A stretch of DNA of 64,000 nt from NCBI RefSeq assembly GCF_900111075.1, contig NZ_FOFZ01000001.1, positions 186,001 through 250,000 of the forward strand. The letters run 5' to 3'. Within the stretch, counting starts at the first letter, position 1. Every line of letters starts with the position of its first letter. Below are positions 15,001 through 20,877 of the stretch, piece after piece. The DNA is from Flavobacterium frigoris. Its GTDB lineage: Bacteria; Bacteroidota; Bacteroidia; Flavobacteriales; Flavobacteriaceae. The notes under the pieces were generated by a model. The model saw only the letters and a program-made list of their open reading frames with translations, searched no databases and was not told where the DNA came from. Made by a program: the position numbers and the translations under genes.

Positions 15001-15407
15001 AATTTAACCTGATTCCAGTCGTTCAACCGTGGCGTACCAACAAAGTCCTTACCTCCATCTGTTCCGACTTCATTAGGATAGATTGATGCCCAATATAAGC
15101 CCGCAAACACGATCCGTTTGCAACTATTATTAATTTCTAACTTGGCAGTACTCGAACTAAATGTTGATGCATCCGAATCTACATCGATGTACTCTCCTAC
15201 CTGATTGTTGTTATTTCCAGTGCCATTGTAAGGAGATGCCAACCCTTTTCCTTTAATAATACTATTACCAATTAATAATACATCACCTTTTACTTTGATA
15301 TTTCCACCAGTCAATCTAGGTGTAAAAGGAGTTTTTAACTGTGCAAAAACAGCAGTAGTATTTAATATAAATACTATCAGTATAATTAGGTAGTTTTTTG
15401 CTTTCAT
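1..15407 (-). CDS. sprB: Giant gliding-motility adhesin SprB (N-terminal 5135 codons; 3' end outside window)
   Basis: The reading frame opens at an ATG at 15407 and stays open to the left edge, so only the N-terminal part is seen. It begins with a signal peptide (MKAKNYLIILIVFILN, then TTAVFAQ), followed by a roughly 600-residue head and then a very long series of modules of about 75-85 residues. Each module carries a motif like YTVKDANGC followed by an Ig-like beta stretch, the pattern of SprB repeats. In F. johnsoniae SprB is a cell-surface adhesin of about 6500 residues, secreted by the type IX system and moved along the cell by the gliding motor. The size, the repeats and the sprC/sprD genes just upstream support the name. 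Modules repeat again at about 1.75 kb. The C-terminal sorting signal, and sprF if present, would lie beyond the left edge. Confidence 0.9.
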   Translation of the reverse strand, partial: MKAKNYLIILIVFILNTTAVFAQLKTPFTPRLTGGNIKVKGDVLLIGNSIIKGKGLASPYNGTGNNNNQVGEYIDVDSDASTFSSSTAKLEINNSCKRIVFAGLYWASIYPNEVGTDGGKDFVGTPRLNDWNQVKFKLPNGTNLDLTASKTNPKEVIYDGYNYTDINNSFKDSPIICFKDITSDIAALADADGTYTLANLRATRGSRNGGCAAGWTLVVIYESPTLPSKFISIFDGYAGVQGSNQLNIPISGFKTLPAPFPVSAKIGVSALEGDLGISGDTFQFKAASKATFTNISDAVSPASNFFNSTNSNNGVQVTSGNPASKNLLGYDIKNVIIPNALNKVLPNNETAGDLKLTTSGDGYGAFVTTFAVDIIEPAILLTKEVKDNAGADASNTDVTLGQQLNYVIGFENQGNDNATGFTIKDILPINIKFNYPADIDLATLPSGVTHSYNAATRTIIFNIPDNLVKANLTPGPPFVHYSIKLKVKVVDTCNELSDACQNIIQNTAYATYKGSVNPTQITDDPSLSAFTACNLGTPQATNFLVGVKDCLFTKNAVLCGASSVITASNGYASYTWSGPFGFTATGQTVTVTQPGVYKVFGVGNKPCTDYNEEITVATFGGTTTNPVTAYADNKTSPVCPNNGVFLPKIFLCGASASREIDTGISGASSIVWETTTCAAPAALSTDCANESASCVWTSAGPNGAKFTADTAGQYRLTINYAGGCFNRYYFNVYKNLLNPNVNKTDIFCSTPGSISVGGVPAGYEYSLDGTNYQSSNVFPITTPNTYKVYIKQTGVASNPCIFEVKNISISKNDLTVTLNATQPACFGDKATILAVANNVRPQYRFDLYIKGTTTLVNTSGLLSSTNQFLFENVNPGDYDVKTVTITGAGTIECSNTQPISIIEPAKLTANAALTKALTCEDGEITVTPSGGTSPYYYSVNGGAYVTSEIITVPTAGTYTINVADKNNCVYPIPGLVVDAIPKPVWEVKGTDIKCYGDNSGQIIFNVSNTNGYTVTYSIDGGLTPYVSSNTFSNLIAGTTYSPKIKYSLNGVDCFDTKPDITLTQPFAALTASAGVSELAGCGPAGEGKIRITNPQGGVAPYEYNFNNPSNPSDWSTVNDAFKAPGTYTVYIKDANGCIYAMPNITIDPEPVAPTISVDSPVFNCNGSATSTVTVTNPGGVNYSYEYLRDGIPNTPATNNVFTNVPSGPHTITVNYKLQSVTTYSNLLFESFGYGDDTTSPGINTTFYCFERQVAATQCQNSIVIQDGDYSVTAKIVSPYGPWIQPGDHTPQTVPATPKGRCLVINLGDKIAKTDIIYQKVISDIIPNQPINFELYAKNLLKTGNTQINADLLVALVDASGTEISSFSTGDIPKTQLWEKYPKTPITLNPGANTTLRFIVRSIKSDTNGNDVAIDDIRVYQLPKACITKKDFPITIDSGKAFTAAITGHTEVSCNGLANGTITIAAQNFASGGFYYSLDGAPFVLRATSPLTISGLPAGGHSVRVQYDLSASPCLFTLPQSITAPALLTLTASVRKLATCATGATITAVGGGGTPAYYYELRAADGVAVIRAFQTNAQFLDVAAGSYTVFVKDANLCVIADGVAVPVDAAPAVTATLNASSNLCYTAATGATLIVTANGIGTLTYSLDGLAAQNSNTFTNVGVGTHSIVVTDSNNCTATINNIVIAPELKALASITKELTCDAPKDATIKVDITGGNAPFTYKVKTVTGSYGAVSPSIAGPSPTSFSYTAVTADIYTFEITDNIGCKTTATATVNAISNPTATNNQTDPSCFNGTNGQIQIIPAGGSGGYTYSFDGNTTFSSPSLNSGLSAGAHTYQVKDSKGCVSPIYPVTLNNPTQVVASATIPVNSTCSTTTLITSAGAGGTGTYTYSFKGSSTYTAINTLTVTNTVAPQTITFSVKDGKGCIDTNTIDIPAYNPPTGITFSGMNVITCLSTGTTTSITLTPVAGVSPFNFEITAPAASVGSVSGASSGTFTNLAPGTYTFKVTDANGCSVSASQTIAPAAIIAVSGVKTDEKCNGANDGTATFTVTGASASGNYTYTITPGTVPAAQITKSGDVVTVTGLGAGTYTLVVKDVTTECDSNTASVTITAATAINFTLDATKTSCNNKLSTISFPTLSGGTPGYTYAYAASLSTVPSTVYGSTTTVDTAVLTSNIDVYVKDNNGCIQKNTIVVGAETAPVINTPATQCYTGTAISVTITGSATGTTTYSIDGTSYVSTATFNLNPGSYTLYLKDGFGCIASTPYVVAQQLAIATAVVPDATCTPNTTINLTATGGTGVHTFAVSSDGGVTYTTTTSPYVTAIAGTYRFRVTDSATPACTAVSADVIVVTKATVLTLTTTQTDVKCKGDATGSIVITPTSGKAPYTYSTTKRTAPFTNYTTNNPSGLVAGIYDIIITDALGCTSASTAVTIAEPAIALSATAAYTPTTTCSTTATVTVTGHDGTGLYTYSFNGGAFTSTNTLVVNDNGTDQVIAYQVKDANGCITVSQNITVFKLNPPTDLTFTPSGAITCSATTTTITLGSTGGAGILQYETIAPSPIIRAKQTSNSFTGLTAGTYLFKVTDANGCTYTKSYKVDPVIPINITGQTISNVLCNSGNTGIARYTVTGFSATGNYAVVVTPVTAYTTVGDVITLSNLTAGTYNVKVTDNTTGCTKDTDVLISEPAVALSLSLASNVNANCNIATSKVTVTPAGGTPGFTYAYMQDLVAPVAADYIASNVANLDPLTNANWDVWVKDANGCTFKLDVAIAKDPSPTVTAVVTNQCTSNGSSYTITATGTGGVGTLTYSIGGGFQSSPVFTVSTAGTYTVTLKDANNCTGTTTVEVFNVMTATAVLTKDLDCTVTPDATITINATGGKPGYTYQVSSDGGTTYSTTGLVGNVFTTAVAGTFQFEVKDSNIPACPKVTNSVTVNPIVYPFITGITQTNIKCFGDNTGVITVAIDATKGIGPFTYNINGGTYQSSNTFTGLIAGSYTVTVKDSKGCIYTEPTTIVITQNAAIIVAHHEVPITCGAGGISKGSVIIDSVTGGVGPYNYFVTSANGYSASENNAIGNTSVTFDVVDFGLYEIKVVDVNGCSVLIQDLLVASPPDDLDITVTSPPSDCSTGGSAVVSLNSGTFTGSGPFFFAIYTGPGMVYSPLPAGVWLPEDAGFPKQATFTNLIPGVKYTFIVYDQPPPSGTGTGCYYYEAATIPVPTNSTLTTSNVVPKNITCTGSTDGKVSFDITNSYGVATPITYQLYDSFTIAPIGAAVSITIPTGTTTISNFGALPVGNYFVLIKEDVGAINAGCSQVTANFSITQSAFILSVTASIVNNENCNNLGIINAVAKDGTGPYTFMISTSATLPAANDPAWASTSSFSVAAGSYYVFVKDSYDCIQSSTVVNLVKDPTPVIALTVADVCALEGAFSVDVDLPTAGMSPYTISVNGSAPQNVASFPYTISGLSSGLQTVVVTDVNGCSDTKTVTLIKKLSVNAVLTKELDCTVSPDAIVTLTVTDGLFTSADVLSDFTYEVSTDNGVTYGAIVPFAVDTRTATYTATAAGTYKFRITDLNGCTVLSTVVTIDAKVDPAATHTFTNPSCPTILDGTLTITATLGVTPYEYSIDAGGTWQSSNTFTGLGAGPVTYIVRDAKQCTFTDTETLVDPVLLAATPAVTDFACNASNIPQPAIVTVNVTAGTGTGPYKYNFDGSTTYLDSNTFVVGNLAGQTVNYSVKDFNGCIFNGSVDVNPYQAITDITFAGTDPTCPVPTSDVTLTVVGGYTPIAKYEIVSPVAFDNGTSNTFNLLAPDTYLFKVTDANGCSFEKSYTVVPVTPIAIVGVLVNDISCNVANGTTNNGSAQYTVTGFSSTLNYAVVVTPAVLPAQISNVGDVITLTGLSAGTYNVAVTDNTTGCTENADVIIVLPDPIAFTPVASKVFCSKEDSQITVSAVTGGTGVYTYAVLITGSVAVPTYTNSNVLTLDTNNFADLSWDVYVKDANGCVAVQTVAVPYETAPTFAGPIPTQCFVGSPLTVDLSTAGYFTVPAGVASYTVNGSDIVGSIATLNAATTYTFGVRDVNGCEITTSYVVNPQVQITATLDNDLTCLVDATISFVATNGSGVYTTYEVSYNGAPYIAAVTPDTYALAGTYKFRVTDNQGCQAESNEIIVTPKTVPTFTTTQVNVSCNGGNDGSILVTPADGIAPYTFALSGPVVNTTGDASGAYTGLIAGSYTIVVTDAKGCTSLAAAAIDITEPSILTASATPSINTTCSVATVITVVGAGGTPLATLPGYYYNFNGIGYTTTDTFTVNDNGAIQIITYTVKDANGCETAPQTVTINPLNKPTDMDISGTVLYCAPLANTTSTVSINTTTGGVLPLLFETIAPSPIVVGQQVSNSFSGLIAGDYTFKVTDKNGCSYQELYTVQPLKNIAVTGQLVADMTCNTGNDGKVTFDVSIFTGTYDYSIAKDGFAFVANTTSFANTIPLTGLAFGVYKIDVTDNTTLCTSTATITVAQPTAVTVTEVSNVNANCKTGALVQVAGAGGTPDYTYTYVVSGAGLVGAIFTTSDSAVLDPATSLIWDFYAKDANGCTSAPVLVTIVTDPLPGGITAVIPSQCPSVTGTYDFTINVATGMAPYEYSIGSGFQPSAIFTVNAPGTYDVTVKDKFGCPTTVLALVTILPALTLQAEITALPSCVDGDGTVTLVASGGSNNPANYVYNIDGLGFVSGNVFNTVSSGTHTFGVRDNDPTSTTCTKFVTVNLVAATPITGFAVSRTAVTCNGGSDGTITATMATPAATPAPGINNNPVYSYSLAGVPLVGAAFNRPAQPSDQFAGLPAGSYTITVTSGRGCQDSKSIVIEEPAVITVPAPTVTQYGCTTGNATNFATITVTGVTGGSSTYANYEFIKSGIVVYFGPSDTYTESDLLGGTYTVNVYDDKGCVGTTSAVINAFVGIDKATVAVTRAITCTNDEEISVTVTVTGSPAPVLDYKVEDVVGAVVGTVYSRSNNNGVFSGVDALPIGNYFITVTNPATGCSTQTTHYVNNPNTFELKASNVVDLKCFADTDGSATITFTDRVISATDLDQAGIFDYTVKDAMGATIDAGTSTGVTANITGLKSGVYTVDAILVDSPYCTVSTSFTINGPTEVLDITET

Positions 15408-15632
15408 AAATGTGGCATTTTAATCAAACCTTACGGCTTTAAAATTATATATATTGCGATAACCCAACAGGGTTGTACTTTAAACTTGTTTGGGAAATCA
15501 AATTTCCTGTTTGCCTGTGGGCTGTAATTTCCTTTCCACTCCCGACAACTATCTTCATTGTTTCTTTTGGTCAAATCAAGTTCTTCACGACGAACGGATG
15601 AGCATCATTTTAATCCTGACCCATAAAGACCT

Positions 15633-15663
15633 AAGCATCGTGGGATTTAATTCCACGATGCTT
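15633..15663. other. Strong hairpin between sprD and sprB
   Basis: An 11-bp perfect inverted repeat (AAGCATCGTGG / CCACGATGCTT) with a 9-nt loop lies directly after the sprD stop codon and 226 bp or more before the sprB start. No T-run follows on the minus strand, so it is not a clear terminator. It may mark a processing site or partial attenuation between the two genes. The rest of 15408-15672 shows no gene; a small hairpin (AACCC/GGGTT) sits near 15462-15475. Confidence 0.55.
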
Positions 15664-15672
15664 TATCTATTC

Positions 15673-18600
15673 CTATTCTACCTTAATAATTACCATTTTA
15701 CCATTATACGGCTTCTTGCCTTTTGATCCTAGGGCGTTCTGCGCTTCCTGCAAATTATCATATTTATCGCCATAAATAAAATAGTTGCCTGAATTTACGT
15801 CATAAAAGAAATTAACATTTGATAGTCCCGCTGACACGGCTTTTGTTAAGAAAGCATCTCTTTTTGCTACCTCTTTATGTGCAGCAAGTATTAAATAATA
15901 GCCTCCTTCAACATTTTTAATATTCTTCTTAATTTGCATATTGGCTTGCTCCTCTCCATAATCAAAATCTTCTGATTTGACCGGCACTGCACTTACTTTT
16001 GTTGTTTCTTTAATACGTTTTAAAGCAGCAACGTCTTCTAAATACCTTCCGTCATCATTCACAAAAGCAGCACGTTTTATTCTACGTTTCCTCTCAATTT
16101 CTGCTTCCACTTTAATCTTTTCTAAAGAGGCAATTAAATTTACATTTGTCTGCTCTGCTTTTAATTGTGCACTTTTTAAAGATGTAATAGTACTCAAATA
16201 ACTTTGTGTAAGCGCATCATTTTTATCGGATACTTTCTTAACTCGTTCGTCATACAAGACTTTGAACTTATTTAAGAGGTCATTCTGACTTTTATTTGCA
16301 TCAGCAATTTGTATTTTTAGAGATTCCAGTGCATCATTCTCGCCTGCAGTGCTTTTGAATTCTTTTGGAGCACTGACGATTCCTTGTTCACTTAAATCAT
16401 TCTCCTTTTTTAGATCCTTAAGCTCTTTTTCTTTATTAGCTACCTTTTCATTCAACTGAGACAACAATTGTTTTTGCATCTCATTTGAATTCTCCATTAT
16501 TTGAGCCAAATTATCCATCGCTTTCGCATTGGTGTCTTTCGGAACTATGCTTGCTTTAGCCTGCGCTTCTGCGTCGGCTTTTGCTTTGGCATCCGCTTCT
16601 AATTTTGCTTGTGCCGCTGCATCCGCTAGTTTAGCTTCAACATCTGCTTTCGCTTTGGCGTCTGCTGCTAATTTCGCTTGTGCTGCTGCATCCGCTTTCG
16701 CTTTGGCATCTGCAAGTTTAGCGTCCGCATCTGCTTTTGCTTTTGCATCCGCCGCTAATTTCGCTTGTGCTGCTGCATCCGCTTTTGCTTTGGCATCTGC
16801 AAGTTTAGCGTCCGCATCTGCTTTTGCTTTGGCATCCGCCGCTAATTTCGCTTGTGCTGCTGCATCCGCTTTCGCTTTGGTATCTGCAAGTTTAGCTTCA
16901 GCATCTGCTTTTGCTTTTGCATCCGCCACTAATTTCGCTTGTGCTGCTGCATCCGCTTTCGCTTTGGCATCTGCAAGTTTAGCTTCAGCATCTGCTTTTG
17001 CTTTTGCATCCGCCGCTAATTTCGCTTGTGCTGCTGCATCCGCTTTCGCTTTGGTATCTGCAAGTTTAGCTTCAGCATCTGCTTTTGCTTTTGCATCCGC
17101 CGCTAATTTCACTTGTGCTGCTGCATCCGCTTTCGCTTTAGCATCGGCAAGTTTAGCTTCTGCATCTGCTTTTGCTTTTGCATCCGCCGCTAATTTCGCT
17201 TGTGCTGCTGCATCCGCTTTCGCTTTGGCATCTGCAAGTTTAGCATCGGCATCTGCTTTTGCTTTTGCGTCTGCTGCTAATTTCGCTTGTGCTTCTGACT
17301 CCGCTTTTGCTTTGGCGTCATCAATAAGTTTCGTCTGTGCTTCTGCATCTGCTTTCGCTTTGGCATCTGCCGCTAATTTGGCTTGCGCTGCTGCATCGGC
17401 TTTTGCTTTGGCGTCATCAATAAGTTTCGTCTGTGCTGCTGCATCGTCTTTTGCTTTGGCGTCTGCCGCTAATTTATCTTGTGCTGCTGCATCGGCTTTT
17501 GCTTTAGCATCTGCTGCTAATTTATCTTGTGCTGCTGCATCGGCTTTTGCTTTGGCATCAGCTGCTAGTTTCTCTTGTGCTGCTGCATCTGCTTTTGCTT
17601 TGGCGTCATCAATAAGTTTCGTCAATGCTTCTGCATCGGCTTTTGCTTTGGCATCAGCTGCTAGTTTAGCTTGTGCTGCTGCATCAGCTTTCGCTTTGGC
17701 GTCATCAATAAGTTTGGTCTGTGTTTCTGCATCGGCTTTCGCTTTGGCATCTGCCGCTAATTTAACCTGTGCTGCTGCATCGGCTTTTGCCTTGGCATCT
17801 GCTGCTAATTTCGCTTGTGTTGCGGCATCGGCTTTTGCTTTGCTATCAGCTGCTAATTTAGCTTGTGTTGTGGCATCGGCTTTCGCTTTGGCATCTGCTG
17901 CTAATTTAGCTTGTGTTGCGGCATCGGCTTTCGCTTTGGCATCTGCTGCTAATTTAGCTTGTGTTGTGGCATCGGCTTTCGCTTTGGCATCTGCTGCTAA
18001 TTTAACCTGTGCTGCTGCATCAGCTTTTGCCTTGGCATCTGCTGCTAGTTTAGTCTGAGCTGCTGCATCTGCTTTTGCTTTGGCATCAGCTGCTAATTTA
18101 GCTTGCGCCGATGCATTGGGCTGTAATTTAGCTTGCGCTTGCGCATCTGCTTTTGCTTTGGCATCTGCCGCCAATTTAGCCTGTGCTGCCGCATCTGCTT
18201 TCGCCTTCGCATCTGCAATTTCTTGCAATTTGAATAATCGTCTTTCTTCCTTTTGAACAATTAAAGCCTCTTTGAGTTCTTTTAATTTTTGAGCATCAAT
18301 CGGAGAAAGAATTGTAGATTCTTTTGGTTTTACATTAACTGGTTTTCTCTCCGCTGCAGCAATAAGCGAACCTTCTTCTTCATCATCGCCATAGTAGAAA
18401 TTATTACTTTTGAATTTATATGCAAATACGATTTCATGTGAAGATCCAAAATTAGAAAAATTTCCAGTTCCTTTTTCAAAATTATACTCAACCGCTATTC
18501 TTGAAGTTATGTTCATCCCTACCCCAGCAGACATTCCGTACAAGGTATTATAACCTGCCTGTGCCCAAATTCCTTTGGGAACAGTAAACATCACTAAGCC

Positions 18601-19314
18601 CGAAATAACAGTTTTGTCTTTTTTAAATTCGCTTTTAACTAAACTTGAAAATTTACTCTTGTCAAAAAAACCATACGTATCTAAATATCCCGTATACATA
18701 ATGTGCCCTTCAATGCTTTTTTCGGGATCCTCTTCAACTAATTTGGACGTTTTAAGATTATATAAAAAAAGGTTATTTGCAGAAATACCAAAATCTAGAA
18801 AAGCGGTTCCGTAATTTATACCTGGGTTAACCGTTAATAAAGAATTAGAGGGTACGTTGTCTAAAGCTGGATCAGGGTAATTCGATATTACCTTACCGCT
18901 ATTTAGGCCGCTTTTATAAAAACCCACATTCACACCGAAAGTCAGGTTACTGTCTTCTTGAAGAACAACATTGTGAGCAAAATTTCCAACAGCTCCAAAA
19001 GTAGTTAAAACACCATAATTTTGCTGAAACAAACCAATAGCCATTCCTTCATTCTCACCAAACCTCCCAGAATAACTAGCCAAATAAGTTAAAGGTGCAT
19101 TATCAAATTGAATCCATTGTCTTTTATTATAAAAACTAACATAGGTGTTTTGTTCCCTAACAAAACTAAAAGTAGGGTTGATTAAAAATTTATTAAACTT
19201 CAAGGAATTCCTTATGGGTAATGAAAACGAAACAACTCCATTCTCTTGGTCTTGAGAATAGAGTAATTGAGTTGTGCCATAAAAAAGGGCTATGAAAAGT
19301 AGAATTTTTCTCAT
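15673..19314 (-). CDS. sprD: SprD-like PorP/SprF-family protein with alanine-rich repeats and C-terminal SPOR-like domain
   Basis: 1213 residues. A signal peptide (cleaved near LLYSQ) leads into a beta-barrel-type region, about residues 25-320, resembling the PorP/SprF family of outer-membrane proteins that work with type IX secretion substrates. Residues 365-925 are a highly regular repeat of units such as AAQAKLAADAKAKAD, with variants containing KLIDD or DAKLADAK, predicted to form a long charged helix reminiscent of TolA. Residues 940-1060 look like coiled coil. The last 75 residues (GGYYLILAAHKEVAKRDAFL onward) resemble a SPOR peptidoglycan-binding fold. The start codon lies 1 nt after the sprC stop, so the two are probably translationally coupled. 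The name rests on gene order sprC-sprD-sprB; the domain reading is firmer than the name. Confidence 0.8.
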   Translation of the reverse strand: MRKILLFIALFYGTTQLLYSQDQENGVVSFSLPIRNSLKFNKFLINPTFSFVREQNTYVSFYNKRQWIQFDNAPLTYLASYSGRFGENEGMAIGLFQQNYGVLTTFGAVGNFAHNVVLQEDSNLTFGVNVGFYKSGLNSGKVISNYPDPALDNVPSNSLLTVNPGINYGTAFLDFGISANNLFLYNLKTSKLVEEDPEKSIEGHIMYTGYLDTYGFFDKSKFSSLVKSEFKKDKTVISGLVMFTVPKGIWAQAGYNTLYGMSAGVGMNITSRIAVEYNFEKGTGNFSNFGSSHEIVFAYKFKSNNFYYGDDEEEGSLIAAAERKPVNVKPKESTILSPIDAQKLKELKEALIVQKEERRLFKLQEIADAKAKADAAAQAKLAADAKAKADAQAQAKLQPNASAQAKLAADAKAKADAAAQTKLAADAKAKADAAAQVKLAADAKAKADATTQAKLAADAKAKADAATQAKLAADAKAKADATTQAKLAADSKAKADAATQAKLAADAKAKADAAAQVKLAADAKAKADAETQTKLIDDAKAKADAAAQAKLAADAKAKADAEALTKLIDDAKAKADAAAQEKLAADAKAKADAAAQDKLAADAKAKADAAAQDKLAADAKAKDDAAAQTKLIDDAKAKADAAAQAKLAADAKAKADAEAQTKLIDDAKAKAESEAQAKLAADAKAKADADAKLADAKAKADAAAQAKLAADAKAKADAEAKLADAKAKADAAAQVKLAADAKAKADAEAKLADTKAKADAAAQAKLAADAKAKADAEAKLADAKAKADAAAQAKLVADAKAKADAEAKLADTKAKADAAAQAKLAADAKAKADADAKLADAKAKADAAAQAKLAADAKAKADADAKLADAKAKADAAAQAKLAADAKAKADVEAKLADAAAQAKLEADAKAKADAEAQAKASIVPKDTNAKAMDNLAQIMENSNEMQKQLLSQLNEKVANKEKELKDLKKENDLSEQGIVSAPKEFKSTAGENDALESLKIQIADANKSQNDLLNKFKVLYDERVKKVSDKNDALTQSYLSTITSLKSAQLKAEQTNVNLIASLEKIKVEAEIERKRRIKRAAFVNDDGRYLEDVAALKRIKETTKVSAVPVKSEDFDYGEEQANMQIKKNIKNVEGGYYLILAAHKEVAKRDAFLTKAVSAGLSNVNFFYDVNSGNYFIYGDKYDNLQEAQNALGSKGKKPYNGKMVIIKVE
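16550..18225 (-). repeat. 45-bp-type tandem repeat array inside sprD
   Basis: Several dozen near-identical copies of a 15-codon unit, with interspersed shorter units, encode the alanine/lysine/aspartate-rich helix of the SprD-like protein. Codon differences between copies (for example gct/gcg and ttg/ttt swaps) show that most copies are old, but blocks near 16670-17250 are almost identical, pointing to recent expansion. Such arrays vary in length through slippage or recombination, always in frame when whole units change. Confidence 0.9.
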
Positions 19315-19315
19315 T

Positions 19316-20791
19316 TTATTTAAACACGGTTATTGAGCCTTTTTTTACTTTTTTATCTTGTGTTGTAATAATATAATAAAAAACTGGGGTTACATTTTTA
19401 AAATCAACCTGATTATCAGGCCAATTATTTTGATAATCATTGGTTTGAAATACAATTTCTCCTTGAGCACTGATTACCATTATTTCGGTATTTGTGCCAC
19501 TCACATATTCTTGCGGTAAAACCCAAGTATCATTTACACCGTCGTTATTAGGGCTTACTATGTTAGGTATATCTGCTACGTCTGGAAACGGATTGGGATC
19601 AAAAGATAAGTTCACTATAAATGGCAACTCACTAGAACTAACACATCCCGAGGTTTGAGTAATCACCACCTTGTAACTTCCTTTACTAGTAACGCTATAG
19701 GTGTTTCCTATTGCACCAGGAATAACAACATCATTTAAATACCATGCAAACGTAGGATTGAGTGCATCAGTTGTCACGACTGTCTCTAAAGATTCTCCAG
19801 GCGCAATTGTATTCACATCGCTAACGTTGATACTACTCGCAAATTTAACATTTTGCAAATCAATCGAAGCATTCGCCTGACAACCTCCAAAATCAACCTT
19901 TACAGCATATTTTCCAGCAACAGTAGCACTAAAAGTTTGGCTATTAGCACCCGCCATAACGCCATTTTCATTTGACCATTGGTAATTGTTACCTGCAGTA
20001 GCGCTTAATATTGTTGCGCCTTGTGCCGCACAAAAAGGATTTCCTTTACTTGATATAATCGTAGCTGTACCAGAGGTTGAAGATGCCGAAACAGTAACTC
20101 GATTTGAATATGAATTTGATGTACAAGTACCATAATTCGTTTCTACATAATAAATTCCTGGGGTACTAACCGTATAGCTACCGGCTGCTGCGGAAGCGAG
20201 TTTAGTTGGTGGTAGTGTCGATCCGTTATCTTTAAACCAATTATAGGTTAAAGAGGGATACTTTAATGGGGAATCATTAGTTCCGGTTCCTGGATTATCA
20301 ATCGTTAAAACGTAACTTCCCCCAATACAATAGGTGGCGTTTCCTACAAAGTTATTAATCGAAAACGGAGTGTCTTGTATTTTATAATAGGCTGCAAAAG
20401 AATTAGATACAGGACTTGTAAAAGCTGCTGAAGTACTTCGTATTCTAAGTTTATAACCTTCACCCGCTGTAGTGGTAGGCACCGCAAACGCAAGAGTTGC
20501 TGGAGAGCTGCTAACTGCTCCCGCAACAGAAGTGTAAAGTACTGTAGGCGTCGCAGAGAAATTACCCACCGGATCTGATAACTCCACTATAAATTGATTA
20601 GTAGGAGTTACTCCTGCGGCATTAAAAGTAAATTGAACTTCAAAACTATTAAATCCAGAATTTGCACAAATATAACTAAGGAAAGTAGGTTTTCCAATAG
20701 TCATTTGAGCATATAAACTGGCTGTTAAAGGTAAAACCAAAAACAAAAAACAAAAAAATTTTTTAAAGAAAAGGGGTGTTTTTCTATACAT
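19316..20791 (-). CDS. sprC: SprC: secreted Ig-like protein with T9SS type B C-terminal sorting domain
   Basis: 491 residues, with a signal peptide ending near LTASLYAQ, then Ig/PKD-like beta domains (YNWFKDNG, QWSNENG, FAWYLNDV are typical strands), and a C-terminal domain of about 85 residues beginning PNIVSPNNDGVNDTWVLP and ending KKGSITVFK. That ending is the gliding-motility-associated C-terminal (type B) domain that directs type IX secretion. In F. johnsoniae sprC, sprD and sprB form one operon and all are needed for SprB-dependent gliding. The overlap-like 1-nt spacing to the next gene fits that organisation. The family call is secure; the orthology is inferred from position. Confidence 0.8.
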   Translation of the reverse strand: MYRKTPLFFKKFFCFLFLVLPLTASLYAQMTIGKPTFLSYICANSGFNSFEVQFTFNAAGVTPTNQFIVELSDPVGNFSATPTVLYTSVAGAVSSSPATLAFAVPTTTAGEGYKLRIRSTSAAFTSPVSNSFAAYYKIQDTPFSINNFVGNATYCIGGSYVLTIDNPGTGTNDSPLKYPSLTYNWFKDNGSTLPPTKLASAAAGSYTVSTPGIYYVETNYGTCTSNSYSNRVTVSASSTSGTATIISSKGNPFCAAQGATILSATAGNNYQWSNENGVMAGANSQTFSATVAGKYAVKVDFGGCQANASIDLQNVKFASSINVSDVNTIAPGESLETVVTTDALNPTFAWYLNDVVIPGAIGNTYSVTSKGSYKVVITQTSGCVSSSELPFIVNLSFDPNPFPDVADIPNIVSPNNDGVNDTWVLPQEYVSGTNTEIMVISAQGEIVFQTNDYQNNWPDNQVDFKNVTPVFYYIITTQDKKVKKGSITVFK

Positions 20792-20877
20792 TATTTGGTC
20801 TAATTAAAAACATATTATATGTCATTAGTATAAACCTCCACGTCATAAATCAAATAATTTTACAGTAGGGTTTTCAA

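Noticed and set aside
16529..18058. A 509-residue open frame on the plus strand, rich in alanine, serine and phenylalanine
   Set aside because: It is the mirror of the repeat in the SprD-like gene; the regular codon pattern keeps the opposite strand open. No signal or family.
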